From: Wyeomyia smithii
Taxonomy: Eukaryota > Arthropoda > Insecta > Diptera > Culicidae
Assembly: GCF_029784165.1 (NCBI RefSeq)
Contig: NC_073696.1
Location: 249,297,971 to 249,361,970, forward strand
Length of the DNA stretch: 64,000 nt
Direction: 5' to 3'
In this document: piece after piece, positions 35,158 to 47,199 of the stretch
How the letters are laid out: each line of letters starts with the position of its first letter
Position numbering within the stretch: the first letter of the stretch is position 1
Notes under the pieces: model-generated
Database searches by the model: none
What the model saw: the letters and a program-made list of their open reading frames with translations, nothing else
What the model was told of the DNA's origin: nothing
Made by a program: the position numbers and the translations under genes

Positions 35158-35766
35158 TGTAAGGACGTGGCCGGCACCGTTATTGATTTTTATAAAGTGA
35201 GAGTTACTGAAATGTTGTACATTGAAGATGGTATAACATTCCAAAAACTATCTATGTGGAGCTCTGTGCAACTTCACTAGCTCAGGTCAATCACGGAGGT
35301 GCAACTACGATATGTACGGTCGTCAATGCTCATGCTCGAAGAAAATATTTAAATGTAGTCCAATAAACAAAAATTACTTCTAAAAACAGCTGAGACTAAA
35401 AACGAAAATAATAATGAAGAATAAAATTTACATGTAAATAACAAAATAGTATCCAATAATTTAAAAGAGCAACTATATCGAGGTCTTCGGAACTTTTCCA
35501 CCCTAATCGTGGTACCATTTGCTGGTCACTGAGAGCTGATGGCAGAATCCGTGTTTCCTCAGAACAATAGAAGAATAGAAGAGCCGTCTGTACAGACTCG
35601 GTGGAAAAATTAGCTTCGTGGAGTGAGATTGACAGTGAATTGAAACTGAGAAGGAGTTTCTCAGCTCAAACATTTCCAAGTCCCAGAAGGTCGATTTGTT
35701 CCGATTTTTTCGAGATACATAACACCAGATCTCGATTTTTGAATGCATTTCTATGACTGTGACATC
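35158..35766. other. Unidentified repeat-like stretch
   Basis: The end (about 35660-35760) shares phrases such as 'acaccagatc' and 'tgcatttcta' with 37815-37850. The spacer therefore belongs to a dispersed degenerate repeat. No gene seen. Confidence 0.4.
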
Positions 35767-37555
35767 CAGGGCCGGCGTCACATTATTTTCCCGAGTGGGT
35801 AGTTAGGAATAAGGAAGGTTAATGGGTAACAAAGGCGTAGCTGGGGGAAGGGGGTCGACCTTTGATACCCAAACATATTTTTTTGAAAAATCGATAGGGT
35901 GCCAATGGAATGTATAAGAGAAATTAGATTTTCGTTCAGTAGTAATGTTTGCATTGAAAAATGAACTTTTTTCGGATGGTGATAGAAAAAAAAACTAAGA
36001 CAGATATTTGAGTTTAATGAATTTCTCATGGAAGATAATTATAATAGCTTACTTCACGTCCTTGCGAGTGGCCTTCCGGAAGTTTACTGAAACATTCGCC
36101 ATGGTGCACGAAAACATGCGTGTAGGCATGTTTTTGAATTCTTTCTTTTTTTATCAGTTCCTTCCCAGTTTGCGCGGCAAAATTGTTGAAGTGGGTCTTA
36201 CACTTCTGGTTTGCCCGGAAACTCAGGATGGTACGCAGCTGTGGGACGTTGAACGGTTGGTCGATGCTCTGGTTGTAGTCCATTAGTGCCAAAATATTGT
36301 AGATATCGGAACAGGCATATCCAGCGTCCTTTTTCTGTACGATATCCGTTTTCGATGCGGCGGGATAACGTTCTTTTAGCGCGCCCACTTTAGAATGGAG
36401 TAGCTTCATTTTTTCGTCATCACGGTTAGAGTTCGAGTCAATTTTCCTCTGCTGACTCATGGGTTACTTTGATTGATGCTGCATGGGTAGTTTCGTCAGT
36501 GCGTGTAAAAGCAAATCAATGAAAAATGGGCAATTTTAACATTTTGTTTAAACGTTAGGGCTTTACAGTTTGTCTTCTCTAAAAAAAGTCTCCATCCAAA
36601 ATTAAAGCTTAATTGGACTTCTGATAAGGTTTCACTTACAGTCGTGAAAGTCTTACTTTTTCGACCAATGAAAAAATGCACAAGAATAGTTAATGAAAAT
36701 CGAGTTGTTTTCAAAATCGAAATTTTTCCGATAGCAAATCTCTTAGAAATGCATTTAATGTCGAGAACTGATATTATCTCATAAAAAATTGTTTGAAAAA
36801 CAATAAACTTCAAGGGACAAGAACACACAAGAGACTCGGGCTTCTTAAAAAGCAATAATCGTAAAATTGTGAAAACCTGCCGAGCGAACCACCGAAGAAC
36901 GGAGTGTTTAATATTTGTTTGTTCGGTAATTATTGCGGCGTACGTCTACCGATACGGGTGCGTATGTAAAAGCTAATGGGTATAGCGCTTCGGGATTAGG
37001 GCAGAGCATGAAACAGGAGGCAAGCCAGTTCCGGCGATAAATATCATTCAATTGCAATGGAACATCTAACCAATTGCGATCAATTAGTTGCTGGACGTTT
37101 TAAAATGTTTAGTTTGTAATAATTATGTGCTGAATTACCTACTGATAAATTGCTAAACTTTTGTAATTTAATTCCGCTTTTTTAAATCGGCTCTACTTTC
37201 CGAAGTCCGATTGAGCTCAAATTAGGCATGGGAAATTTTTACGAGAAGACACAACTTTAGAACCCTATCGTAAACGAAATTCTAAAAGTCGATTTCCATT
37301 TGAACCCTAATCAACAGTCAAAAAATGGTGAAAATGAAAATTACTCAGGTTGGTGCAAAATACAAAATTTATTGAATCTAAGACTAAAAAATTGATAGTT
37401 TCTGTAGCTCTATAACCTCAATTTTAAGTTTAGAACAAAGAAAACATTACAGTTATCTTGGTTTTGTCCGATAGTTCCGTGTTGGTAAGTACTCACAGGG
37501 ATATTTTCCGAGTGGGTACTACTACCCATACTACCCACATGAACCACCGGCCCTG
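35767..37555. mobile_element. hAT-like element with CAGGGCCGG ends
   Basis: Left end CAGGGCCGGCGTCAC and right end CCACCGGCCCTG are inverted. The 8-bp flanks gtgacatc (35759-35766) and atgacatc (37556-37563) match 7 of 8. Both subterminal parts carry GAGTGGGTA(G/C). The 1.8-kb interior contains a mariner transposase remnant at 36026-36460. The ends resemble those of the small element at 3449-3643. Confidence 0.8.
36026..36460 (-). pseudogene. Internally deleted mariner-type transposase
   Basis: An open frame of 144 codons on the minus strand starting MSQQRKIDSNSNRDDEK. It joins the N-terminal part (KTDIVQKKDAGYACSDIYNI, then LALMDYNQSID) to the C-terminal tail (ELIKKERIQKHAYTHVF, then HHGECFSKLPEGHSQGRE). 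The whole DDE catalytic core is missing. Internal deletion with preserved frame is typical of non-autonomous derivatives. It lies inside the hAT-like element at 35767-37555. Confidence 0.75.
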
Positions 37556-37563
37556 ATGACATC

Positions 37564-39353
37564 TAAAAATGCTTTAATGACGAAAAATGCTTTAATGACG
37601 AAAAAGTAAAACTTTGACCGCTTTAAGGTGCTACCTCTCTAAATCCGAATGAGCTGTAATTTTGTATGAAGACGTTTTTCGCGAAGACAAACTTTTGAGC
37701 TATACCGCCAAGCACAATTCGAAGGTCACTTTGTCCCATACGTTTCATTGGCATTTGTTCAAAAATATGTCAGTCCCAGAGTCAATTATTATCAACAAAC
37801 ATTTTTTTTTGGATAACACCAGATCACGACGTTTTATGCATTTCTACGGCATTTAGCATAAACAAATTGAATATAGACAGTTTCATAAACTACTGCCTGT
37901 GCATTTTTTTCATTTTTGGTTGTTCTATTTTAGCTCAGATACATATTTTTCATATTTTACTTTTAGATCACTTATTTTTTCTAACAGTTCAGAATCTTTC
38001 CTGAAATTATTTGACCTTGAGTTAGTAGGGTACTACAAAATCTGAAATTGGTAACACGCTAAAATTTGGGATTTTTTTCTAGAGAGCTGATGTTGAAAGC
38101 TAGTCATTGATTTGAATATATTCCAAAATATTTTGCTTGAAGTTGAATGTTTATAACATATTTTAGACATAAACATGCTCAAAACTGTAATGAAGGCGCT
38201 GGCAATCATCAATTTGCAGTGCTTTTCGAAGAGATATTCAGAGTAAACATCAAAAATCTGCACAATCTTCCCTGATCCATGATGACTAGAAAAGATTCAA
38301 CAAAAATAGTGAAAAATGTCTGAGGTACAGATGGCTTTCTAGTGTCGTCAAACACTAATCGAAGGTAATCACATTGAACTGAAATCAATCAAAACACGTT
38401 TGCTTTTACTACAACATTTATTACCAGTACTTAGTAAGCTGAATATTATATGATATACGTGTAAAAAGTTTCGCGTAGAAAATGGTAAATCTTTACCTTG
38501 CTATGCTCTATATATTCTTATAAAATACCATCAAATGTGGCGACGAATCTAAAGAAACAAAAATAAACTAGAACAAAAGAAAACGAAACATTTTTCGTTT
38601 TTAAGTTTTATCGAAAACTTAATCAAAATGGACGGCAAAAAATTGATAGTACGAGATTCAAGGTTACTAAAGTTGTTTCGTCTGCTAGTTTGCTAGCTTA
38701 AATTTATATCATTATCAACTAAATTATCATCCACACTTCACAGAACTAGAACGGAGCGTCCGACATCGTAAACAACATAATGAACAACTGTGCGTGAATG
38801 TGCAATTATGTCACCTAGAGGATATCTTTCTATTTTGGTGACCAAAATTAGCAGGTAATAAAATGCGAAACTGAAACTTTACCTAATCATTAGAGCTAAT
38901 CTAATTGGAATGCTTGATATTTGTTTCGGTTCTGTTGTGTGTGCTCTTCTGTTACTTATCGCAACAAACATTCCGTTTGCCACCACGAAGACACTACTAA
39001 TAAAATAACATTAATGACACATCCCCTGGTAGAATAGAAATGTACGCTTTCGTGAGTTTGATGCTCGTAAGGCCACGTTTAGTGCTGTGTTTTATGTCCC
39101 CCGGGGCGTTCTTGATGTGTGTTTGCTGTGCTTTAAAAAGTCGCACAGGGGACTGGCGGACAGTATTATTTCTGCTGCTAATTTGATTCTTTTTTTTTTT
39201 GTTTCTCAACATTGGCGTAAGTGTGCGTGTGTGCATACGTGCGCGTATCCAAAAGCACATCTAACACGACAAGTTAGCATTAAGTTTGAACGTAATATAA
39301 ATGGAATCCTGCTGTTACTACTACTGCATGCTGCTCCTCGATATGTTCTTCGC
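37564..39353. other. 3' flank of the claudin-like gene; diffuse repeats
   Basis: Between 37600 and 37860, and again at 36600-36800, 37190-37360 and 57940-58140, related phrases recur ('gaccgatgaaaaa', 'cgagaagacacaactt'-like, 'tgcatttct'). They mark a degenerate dispersed repeat. The part 38300-39353 is presumably 3' UTR and flank of the minus-strand gene. A TTTATT at 38417-38422 (AATAAA on the minus strand) is one possible poly(A) signal. Confidence 0.4.
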
Positions 39354-41033
39354 TTAGATGTACCCACCGCTGTGCAGGCTTCGGCTGGTGTGATGCGATG
39401 GATGATAGCCGGGCTCTTGCATCTGCATTTGCATCACTAGGTTCTTCGCTTCGCGGCGTAGTTCGTACGACTTTTTGGCTTCCTTGTACAGAAGCAGTGC
39501 GGCCAGTCCGAGAATCATGAAGCTTACCACGGCCAGTGCGTAGGACCACGACAGGACGTTAAATTTGGGATACATTAGCCAGTCGCGGCGATACGCGTTG
39601 CCACCGAAAATGGCCACCGCCAGAAACATGAAGAAGGCTGAAAATATGAAAAATATTTGATTAAATTCAGTGGAATAGCAGCGACCCCATTTCTGTGTGT
39701 ACATAGCTGTGCGGTCTAAGGGGGAAGGGGATCTGAGAAAAAATAGCTTTTATTGACTGAACAACTTCTAATTGTTATATTTTTTGATAAATAACATTTA
39801 CTACTATCAAATTTAGAGTATATACGATACTTTAGTTTAAAAATTACAAAAAAAAAACGTCCTATTTTGTACATGTATTGCATTGGAATCAAAACAACTC
39901 ACTTCTTGTTGGAGTTTTTTCCTTACACGTTAAGTTTGTTGAATTTAGAATAAATAGTACATTATAAACTCTCCCGGAAAAGACATCAGAAAGTTCACGT
40001 AAGATAATTACAATACTTCCCATGCATTCACAAATGATGAAATCATGGGTTTCAATACCATTACGGTCAACCACCAACACAGTCGTGGACTGTTTCGACA
40101 ATCCTCTGAGCCTTAAGATAACAAATTATAAGTTCTGTCAAAAATCCATACAGCTTATCTAAGCACAAGGAATAGGAATTATAAAACTATACTTGAAAAA
40201 CGTTAGCAAAAAAGTCAAAGTTTATCATAATGTCCATATTAAAACATTTGCCATTTTTTTATTATTACCTCGGCAATTCAAACTCTCTAAACAGAAGCTC
40301 AGTTCACGGCTATGTATTCGCAAAAAAACTGTACTCACATGAGGAAGCAATCCCTACGAAGGAGATTGTGGTCAGCAGCCATTCGTAGCGCAGAACCAGC
40401 TTCAGTGGCCATCTAACCATTTCGCAAGCCATAATCACCAGTGAGCCGAACGTGAAAAGAAACGACAAAGTAACCAAACCTTGTACCACCAGCAGCCAGC
40501 CGGGGAGTAAATATTCTCGAATTACGTAGTATTCCTGCAAGATTTAAGCGGATTAAATCTGTTCATTCTAGTACTCGACTGTCGACAGGCACCTGACTAA
40601 AGATGTGATGGCACCCGTTGAAGAGTTTTGGAAACTGATAGTACGGATAGCTGAAGTCCTTGAAACAGTACTCCCACAGTCCCATATTTTTAAAACTGCT
40701 GAAAGACTCGTCATAAGACTCGATCCAGTAAGGCGAACAGAAGCTCATCATTAGGAATATCGACGCCACGTAGGAAAGAATGGTTCCAAGCACTAAGGCA
40801 TCTAATAAGAAAAAACAAAAATCAGTTTTCCACCTTAATTACTGTCGTTAGTTGAATTCTTTCGACCCACACTGTAACACTAGGTGTGTACTTTCGATTC
40901 ACTCAACGCTAAATGACACTAGGAGACGATGTCAGCGCACAATAAATGGCATTTTTCTGCACTGTCACCGCTGATCCACACCATACTTACTTGATGCCTT
41001 AGGGTATTCGTTCTTCTCGATTGTCGAGGACAT
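39354..41033 (-). CDS. Claudin-like four-membrane-segment protein (pasiflora type)
   Basis: Four coding exons on the minus strand: 41033-40991, 40801-40593, 40534-40339 and 39637-39354, with donors GTAAGT, GTGCCT, GTGAGT and acceptors TATTAG, TTGCAG, TTTCAG. Phases (1, 0, 1) fit exactly and give 243 residues. The chosen start, MSSTIEKNEYPKAS, gives the short cytosolic N-terminus usual in the family; an in-frame ATG at 41156 would add 41 residues. Membrane segments lie near residues 16-36, about 95-120, about 135-165 and about 180-203. The first extracellular loop has the claudin signature: W40, GLW 55-57, C60 and C78. The tail (MQMQMQEPGYHPSHH) ends in GGYI, a possible PDZ ligand. Known Drosophila relatives form septate junctions in epithelia and glia; the same role here is inference. 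A second family member lies 19 kb away on the same strand. Confidence 0.88.
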
Positions 41034-41159
41034 GATTAAGGCACTGAAACCCGCTGTAACACCGTGAAATTCGATTCCACGCACTCCCGACACACTTGTC
41101 GCGGCCACTCCAACTGCAGACACTGTTGATTGAATGAATGACGATGATCGTTTCATTCA

Positions 41160-42095
41160 CGCCGATGAACGCCCAAATAACTCCTACTCCCCGAATACAG
41201 TGCAGCAGCAGAGCTGCCAACTGTGGGGAAACGAAAAACTATACGCGCACGATCGCACTAGTGTTAGTTAGTAGAATCGCCAACTTTGTTTATGTTCATT
41301 ATCGTTAGCGATGAACGGCGCGTCCCTCAATAGCAACACAAAAATTTGTGTCTGTCTGCTCCGCGATGAATCGATTAGGCAAATGTACGTGCAGTAACAG
41401 CCTCACGCTAGTAGTGGAGGTGGAGGAAAATTATTCCATCACAGCATAATAAACGGCACGCCTCGCGAAGCAAATAACATCGGTACGCAGCGGACGGACG
41501 GATGATGAGTCACGCATGTAAACTATTACGCGGCGGCGTTGGTGCATTTCGGGTTGCCGAGACTAATTTTCGCCCAAAATGTTTGTTTGACTTGATAATA
41601 TGTAACAACGGAGGAATAGGTTCGCTGTTCACAGCTCAAGCAAGTCTAACCTGTCGGGAAAGAAGCGGAGAAAAGGGATATCGTGAGAAGGTGTGGGATC
41701 TTTTTAAACCAGTATGGCACATGTTCGGTTAGTCACATTTTTATGCATTCAACCGGTACCGCTATTAGGTATTCGGCATTGAAGAATATCAGACAGATTC
41801 TTCAATTCGAAGGCTCGAGAAGTTATACAGGGAAGATTGAAGCTTTTGAAGCATGATTCGTTTGGAATCTGGACTCACACAACTGGTTATATCTCTGGAT
41901 TGGGTTAAGAAACGAAGAATAGTTCTATATTAAAATAAAATATATTACGTTTTTCGGAAAAAATATTCCGTTACAATTTTGATGAATTTTTGTCTTCGGA
42001 TGGACTCTATCAAAGTTTGGACTCTTTGTAGGTGGCAAAAAGTTTTTTCGATATAATCAGTGGCATTGAACCACCTCTCGACTCTAGTGGCAGGT
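41160..42095. other. 5' flank of the claudin-like gene, no further gene
   Basis: GC is higher close to the gene (41160-41560), as expected for promoter or 5' UTR, but no TATA box or initiator can be fixed. The frame at 41502-41732 has no recognised motif. Confidence 0.35.
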
Positions 42096-42097
42096 TA

Positions 42098-42312
42098 GGC
42101 GACATTCATTAATTACGTAATGCAAAAAACTCAAGTTTTGGGCCCCACCCCCCATATGTAACGAAACGTAACGCCAATAAAAATTTCGTAACGCTGTAGA
42201 AAAATTTGCATAATAAAAACTCGTTTTTGGAAATTCTCTCCAGAGTATTTGTGCTCGCTCAAGGATAGTCCCCTCCTTTTCATGATCGTTACGTAATTTA
42301 TGGATGCCGCTT
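42098..42312. mobile_element. 215-bp TA-flanked MITE
   Basis: The left part GGCGACATTCATTAATTACG and the reverse complement of the right part (AAGCGGCATCCATAAATTACG) are similar inverted ends. TA flanks both (42096-42097, 42313-42314). Subterminal GTAACG repeats ('gtaacgaaacgtaacg', 'cgtaacgctg') occur inside. No coding capacity. Confidence 0.7.
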
Positions 42313-42382
42313 TACCATGTTTGGCCGAAACTTCACCGAACTTTCGTGAGCCTTGATAAACACAAAGGTGTTTTTGCAGGTA

Positions 42383-42876
42383 GGGTAGTTTGGGGTAATT
42401 TGGACCCCCTAAGGAAAACTCCTATTATTTCGTAACCTGTTTTTTCTATCCCATAAACGTAATGTACTATAGTAATATTGATCTGTTTTCTATGTTTCTG
42501 CACGAAAAAACCTTGATATTGAGGTCAAAAGAACAAAAAAATAACGAAACTAAAAATTATGATTTTCGGACATAAAAAAATCGTTTGGGGTGAAAAAGGA
42601 CAGCTATTGGGGTAATATGGACAGTGTTTGGGGTGATGTGGACAGAGTAAAAAATGTGAGTTTTATAGTATCAATAGTTGCTTAATACACAGTAGAAGCT
42701 GGTATCAGGCATACGGAATGATAACTGCTATTCTTAGGCATTGCACAGTGGTTCCACAGTAGGCCAAAAAAATTCCCTTCTCCAATTATTCATACTAGAA
42801 ACTGAGTATGCGATCGTGTGTCGCCAACGCGCGTTTGTGTGTGTGTGCATGTGTGTGTGCGTGCGTGTGTGTGTGC

Positions 42877-42923
<47 letters not shown>

Positions 42924-44334
42924 AGAGAGTGTGTGTGTGCGTGTGTGTTTGTGTGCGTGTGTGCGCGTGAGTGTGTGTGACTGTGTGCGTGTGTATGTGT
43001 GTGTGATTGTGTGTGTGTCAGTGTATGTGTGATGTAAGTTTCATGAAAATCGGATGATATACCAATTTTTGGCAGCACTTTGAATGTTGCTGTGTCAGGA
43101 AATTTCAATGATTTTTATGTTCGAAAATCACAATTTTGAGCTTAACTTCAATTACCTAATTCCCTCAATTTTAATCTGATTTTGGATCAACAAGTTTCGT
43201 TTTGAGGGAAATTTATGTCATTTTTCAGAACTCTTGTGTACCGTACAGTCTCGTGAAACAGTTCGGAATGATCGGATAATCAACAGCCTATATGAAATTA
43301 ACCGTATTTTTCGAATTTTTGGGTCCCGGTTTGCATGTCGTCGTTCCAAATCCGTTAATCCCGAATTCGCGAAATGGGAAATTATATAACGAATGTACGT
43401 TGACGTACGATTTCTTATTTTTCCTTGAAAGGCCTATCAAATTCCTTAAATTTTCCATTAAATTTTTTAATCGGTCAAATGATCGGTTGAAAAATGATTG
43501 CCGATCTTTGGCAACTTCAATTCAAAATGGATCACACTAAGGAACAAACAAAAAAATACGGGTATAAAGTTTTTTGATAAAGAACAAATATACCAATGTT
43601 GAAAATGATCTGAACAAAAAAATAAATCTGATGATAAGAAAGGTTTAACGGCATTTTAGGGGAACAACATTTTCGGACATCAGAAATCAGTTCAGCACCC
43701 AAAAATTGGCATTATACGTCATTTTGAAGCATTTTAAAGCATTTTTGTTCAGAAACCCGCCACTCTGCGGGGCATTGAAAACACTTTTTGTACAGATAAA
43801 TCATCCCAGATTGCCTGCAACACTTTTTACAGTTCATTGTTTGTACACCGCCATCTATTCGTTCGTTTTTATATGCCCGCGGCATCAATCCGACAAAAGA
43901 ATTTACTTCAAACTCGCCTGACCATATCACCCCAAAAAAACTGTCCATTTTACCCCAAACAGGACGCCTTTCTAAAAACTCAATTCCTTCCACTATTTTC
44001 GATCAAACTTATCGCAATCTTTCGTTAAAATGTACTCTTTTACTAGACAAACACGGCTGCAAAGCTCATTAGACTGAAAACATCGAAGAAGTTCTCAAAA
44101 AACCTTAAATTCACGAGCGTAAAACTTACAGCAAAATCAACTTTTGATGTTTCCTTTGTTTACATTGGCACTGCGGTGCACCTGTCACAGCAAACCATGA
44201 AATTTTTATATTAGTTAGGGTTTAGTGGTTCAAGGAAAGAATGAAGTAGTACATGGAACCCAAAAATGTAATACTTTCCAAGATAAAGCACCTGTCCATT
44301 TCACCCCAGGGGTTCAAATTACCCCAAAAAACCC
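42383..44334. mobile_element. TA-flanked element with GGGGTAATTTGGAC repeats
   Basis: The left end GGGTAGTTTGGGGTAATTTG and the right end, reverse-complemented (GGGTTTTTTGGGGTAATTTG), match well. TA flanks both (42381-42382, 44335-44336). Variants of TTGGGGTRATNTGGACAG recur inside each end: 42600-42650 on the plus strand; 43925-43965 and 44290-44330 inverted. These are candidate transposase binding sites. A TG microsatellite sits inside at 42833-43031. No transposase was recognised. Confidence 0.72.
42833..43031. repeat. (TG)n microsatellite with interruptions
   Basis: About 200 bp of GTGTGT with scattered GCGT, GAGA and GATT interruptions; the purest block is about 42886-42916. It creates long spurious frames on both strands (Val/Cys and His/Thr repeats) that are not genes. 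Confidence 0.97.
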
Positions 44335-44519
44335 TACTCTTTTTTATACACTATACATTTTCCTTCGTCTTGTTTGTAACGTGAACCTCGGTTTTCTGTC
44401 CAGAGCTGCAAATGCAACTGGAAGTTTTTCCATCGTGAAAAGTGTTTCCATCGTGTCACGACCCCGAGACTCATTACCAACATACTTTCCTGGCAAAATT
44501 AAATATCCACTGACTTGAA

Positions 44520-44945
44520 GACCTTTTGCTTTCGTTGACTAACTACATTACGATTTCGCATCCTTTGGGTTATGTTCCAAAGAGTGCTCATCGATGTTTT
44601 TCTAGAAATTGCGTTCACGAACCGACGCCAATAACCGCGATTCTTTGCTCTTGCACCAAGCTTTTAAATTTATTCTTAAACTCCGAATACCAATTGAAGT
44701 CGTCGAGCTTGTCTTTATCCCGAAAGGCCTTGAATACGTCGGATTTTTTCCGCGTAGACATCGGAACACTCCTTTTCCCTCTTTGGGCCGTCAGTTGATC
44801 TTTGCACCAGGAAAGTTTTTCGTTTGGACTTATAACGCAACATCGAGAATCAAGCCCGCGAAGAGGTTATATTCTTTAAGTGATGGAAGATCTTGAATTG
44901 ACTCGACAACTTGTGAAATGTTTTTCTCGTATAACTTTCAATCGA
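44520..44945 (-). pseudogene. I-clade LINE ORF2 fragment (endonuclease-RT linker)
   Basis: Minus-strand frames contain EKNISQVVESIQDLPSLKEY, then NLFAGLILDVAL, then RKKSDVFKAFRDKDKLDDFN and YSEFKNKFKSLVQEQR. This resembles the linker between endonuclease and RT in I-type LINEs, where basic, Lys-rich residues precede the RT fingers. It has stops and frameshifts. It lies downstream of the ORF1 remnant at 45240-45780 on the same strand, so both probably come from one decayed element. Confidence 0.55.
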
Positions 44946-45239
44946 TGTTCTGGGTGAGGTAATACGGGTAATAATATTTACGGGTAATAATATTTACTGA
45001 AGCAATACAAAGTTCTTTTCCTTGTATTGTCATATGAAACGCGACGACTTTGATGCCTGGGACAGAGGTTAATACGATAGAAAAAAAGCATTTCTTAATC
45101 CCTAGAAGTACTCCTCCATAAAGGGTGTCTCTATCAAGGCGAACAATATTAAAATCACAAAAGTTAAGATCATCGTTTCAAGTGAGCCAAGTTTCACAAA
45201 ATGGAAATACATCAGATTTATATTCATTAATCAATACTA

Positions 45240-45780
45240 TGAGTGAATTAGTTTTGGGGATGAAGCTTTAACAACTCCACTGTAAAACAGAGATAGAATT
45301 CTTCTTCTTAGCCGATGAATTAGCTTTTGAAAGATACTATCGCTGCAAGGAGGATCCATTTGAAAGTCAACTGCTTCAAACATGTTTCGACTGTATTTGA
45401 TGTAATTCATTACAAACAACATTATAATTACAAACAAGTTGCACGGGTAGACGTACCTTGTTCACGAGTACATAGCTTGGTAGAGCAGACTCGGCAAAAG
45501 TCACTAGAAACAAGTCTAATTGGGTGTAAGTTTTTACATTCTTGTTGAGCGATACTGAATGCAATCCAGTATCCTAACCAGCTGAAGGCTTCAATCCTTG
45601 AAACGGCCGGTACCAGCCACTAGCAGATCTTCGACGGTCAAACTCGAGTCAGTGACAATACCATCGATCTTCGCTACGTGAACTGGAATAAAGAGCTCAA
45701 AAGCAGTAAAATCGTTTGCTTGCTTGAGGCTTAACACCGAAACACGTGGTTTATTTGGGTGGACTTCAGTGATCTATGTT
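45240..45780 (-). pseudogene. I-clade LINE ORF1 (gag-like) fragment
   Basis: Minus-strand blocks in order: RVSVLSLKQAND near 45745, TVEDLLVAGTGRFKD near 45620, VRILDCIQY near 45570, TQLDLFLVTFAESALPSYV near 45510 and VNKVRLPVQL near 45460. This order is that of the nucleic-acid-binding ORF1 protein of I-type LINEs, which normally continues into CCHC zinc knuckles. Those are corrupted here (MNYIKYSRNMFEAVDFQ). It is interrupted by stops and shifts. Confidence 0.6.
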
Positions 45781-46075
45781 ACGACTGAAAAATATTTAGC
45801 CAAATCCCGCGAGATTTGCATTGAATTCAATGCTTTCTCTTTGTGCTGAAGAAATGTAATACATAGCCCCAGCGATTCTTTTGGGTACAACCTCACACGG
45901 TGGATCAGCTCTTAAGACGCGCCTCTAGCGACTCTCGGTGCCCTGTATCCGGAAGGATCAGGTTGGGGAACGAGCGGATTTTCCTCCTCGCAAACGGTCT
46001 GACAACCTGCGTCGTCCATCTTGGACTAATCTCAACATTGTTTATTTCAACAGTTTTCCGTAGATAGTCTCCATG

Positions 46076-47198
46076 GAAGTTAAATATCTTTGAGTTGTCC
46101 TGAATAGTAAGCTTCTCTGGAATGCACACGTAACACAAGTCCTTAACAGGGCTACCTGTGCTTTTTGGGCTTGCAAAAGGACATTGGGGAAAAAATTGGG
46201 GCTTAAGCCTAGAATGATAAATTGGATTTACTCGGCTATAGTAAAACCGAAAATGACATATACAGCATTGATATGGTGACCAAAAACCAAAGAAAAAACA
46301 TCTTAACTCAAGTTCGAAAAACTGCAAAGGCTTGCTACTACTGCTATTACAGGGGCAATGAGTACCACTCCTTCCAAAGCCCTGGATGCTCTTCTCAACT
46401 TTTTGCCCTTATTCCAAATTATTCAACTAGATGCGGTTAAATGTGCAATTAGACTCTGTCGCACAAAAGATCTTTTTGAAGGAGACTTATAAATAGGAAA
46501 GGAAATATCGAAATGTTAATATATGCATTTTTTCTGATAGTCAAGCAGCCTTGAATGCTTTGAAATCTGTAACTTGCACTTCCAAATTAGTTTGGGAATG
46601 TATTAAAATGCTTCAGCAACTAGCTACACGTAACAAGTTAAACCATCACTGGGTTCCTGGGCACTGTGGAATCGAAAGAAATGAAAAGGCGGATGAACTA
46701 GCAAGAGCTGGATCAGCCACGACACTTATCGGTCCTGAACCATTCTGTGGGGTTTCCTTCAGCGCACTAAATATGGAGCTATCAGAATGGGAAAAAGGTC
46801 AGGTGCTGCTGAACTGGGATAGCACTACAATAGCTCGTCACGCAAAACGATACATCAAGCCCAACGCTTCGATTGCACAAAAATTGTTGAACCTTTCAAA
46901 GAAGGATCTTAGTACTTATACTGGACTGATCACTGGTCACTGTCCGAGTAATTATCATATCAAGCTGATAAGAAGGCTTGAAAACGACAATTGTCGTTTC
47001 TGTTGCACAGAGAGTGAAAGTGCTCATCATTTGCTGTGTGAATGCCCAGCAATATTCACCAAACGGCGCAAATTTCTTGATAAGGGACTTCTAGAAACTT
47101 GGGAAATATGGGCTAGTTCTCCGAACAATGTTTTAAATTTTATTTGTTACATAATACCACCTTGGGACAATGCCTTCAATCACGATAGTGACTATTAA
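46076..47198 (+). pseudogene. I-clade LINE 3' part: RT tail, RNase H and zinc finger
   Basis: Plus-strand segments in order: EVKYL-stop-VVLNSKLLWNAHV near 46076; TCAFWACKRTLGKKLGLKPR; YSAIVKPKMTYTALIWWPK; FEKLQRLATTAITGAMSTTP. These form the C-terminal RT and thumb. An RNase H domain follows: NICIFSDSQAALNALKS near 46511, then HHWVPGHCGIERNEKADELA. A Cys/His cluster follows (CRFCCTESESAHHLLCEC). The final 215 codons (46551-47198) are fully open. RNase H Asp residues (FSDSQA and EKADELA) are present. A stop near 46090 and a shift near 46300 show it is dead. It is opposite in strand to the I-clade pieces at 44520-45780. Confidence 0.85.
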
Positions 47199-47199
47199 A

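Noticed and set aside
41040..41156. An N-terminal extension of the claudin-like protein from the ATG at 41156
   Set aside because: The added 41 residues have no signal or membrane segment, and relatives have a short N-terminus; the ATG at 41033 is preferred though not proven.
42734..43108. Long frames of His/Thr or Val/Cys repeats on both strands
   Set aside because: They are translations of the TG microsatellite, with no start context or splice evidence.
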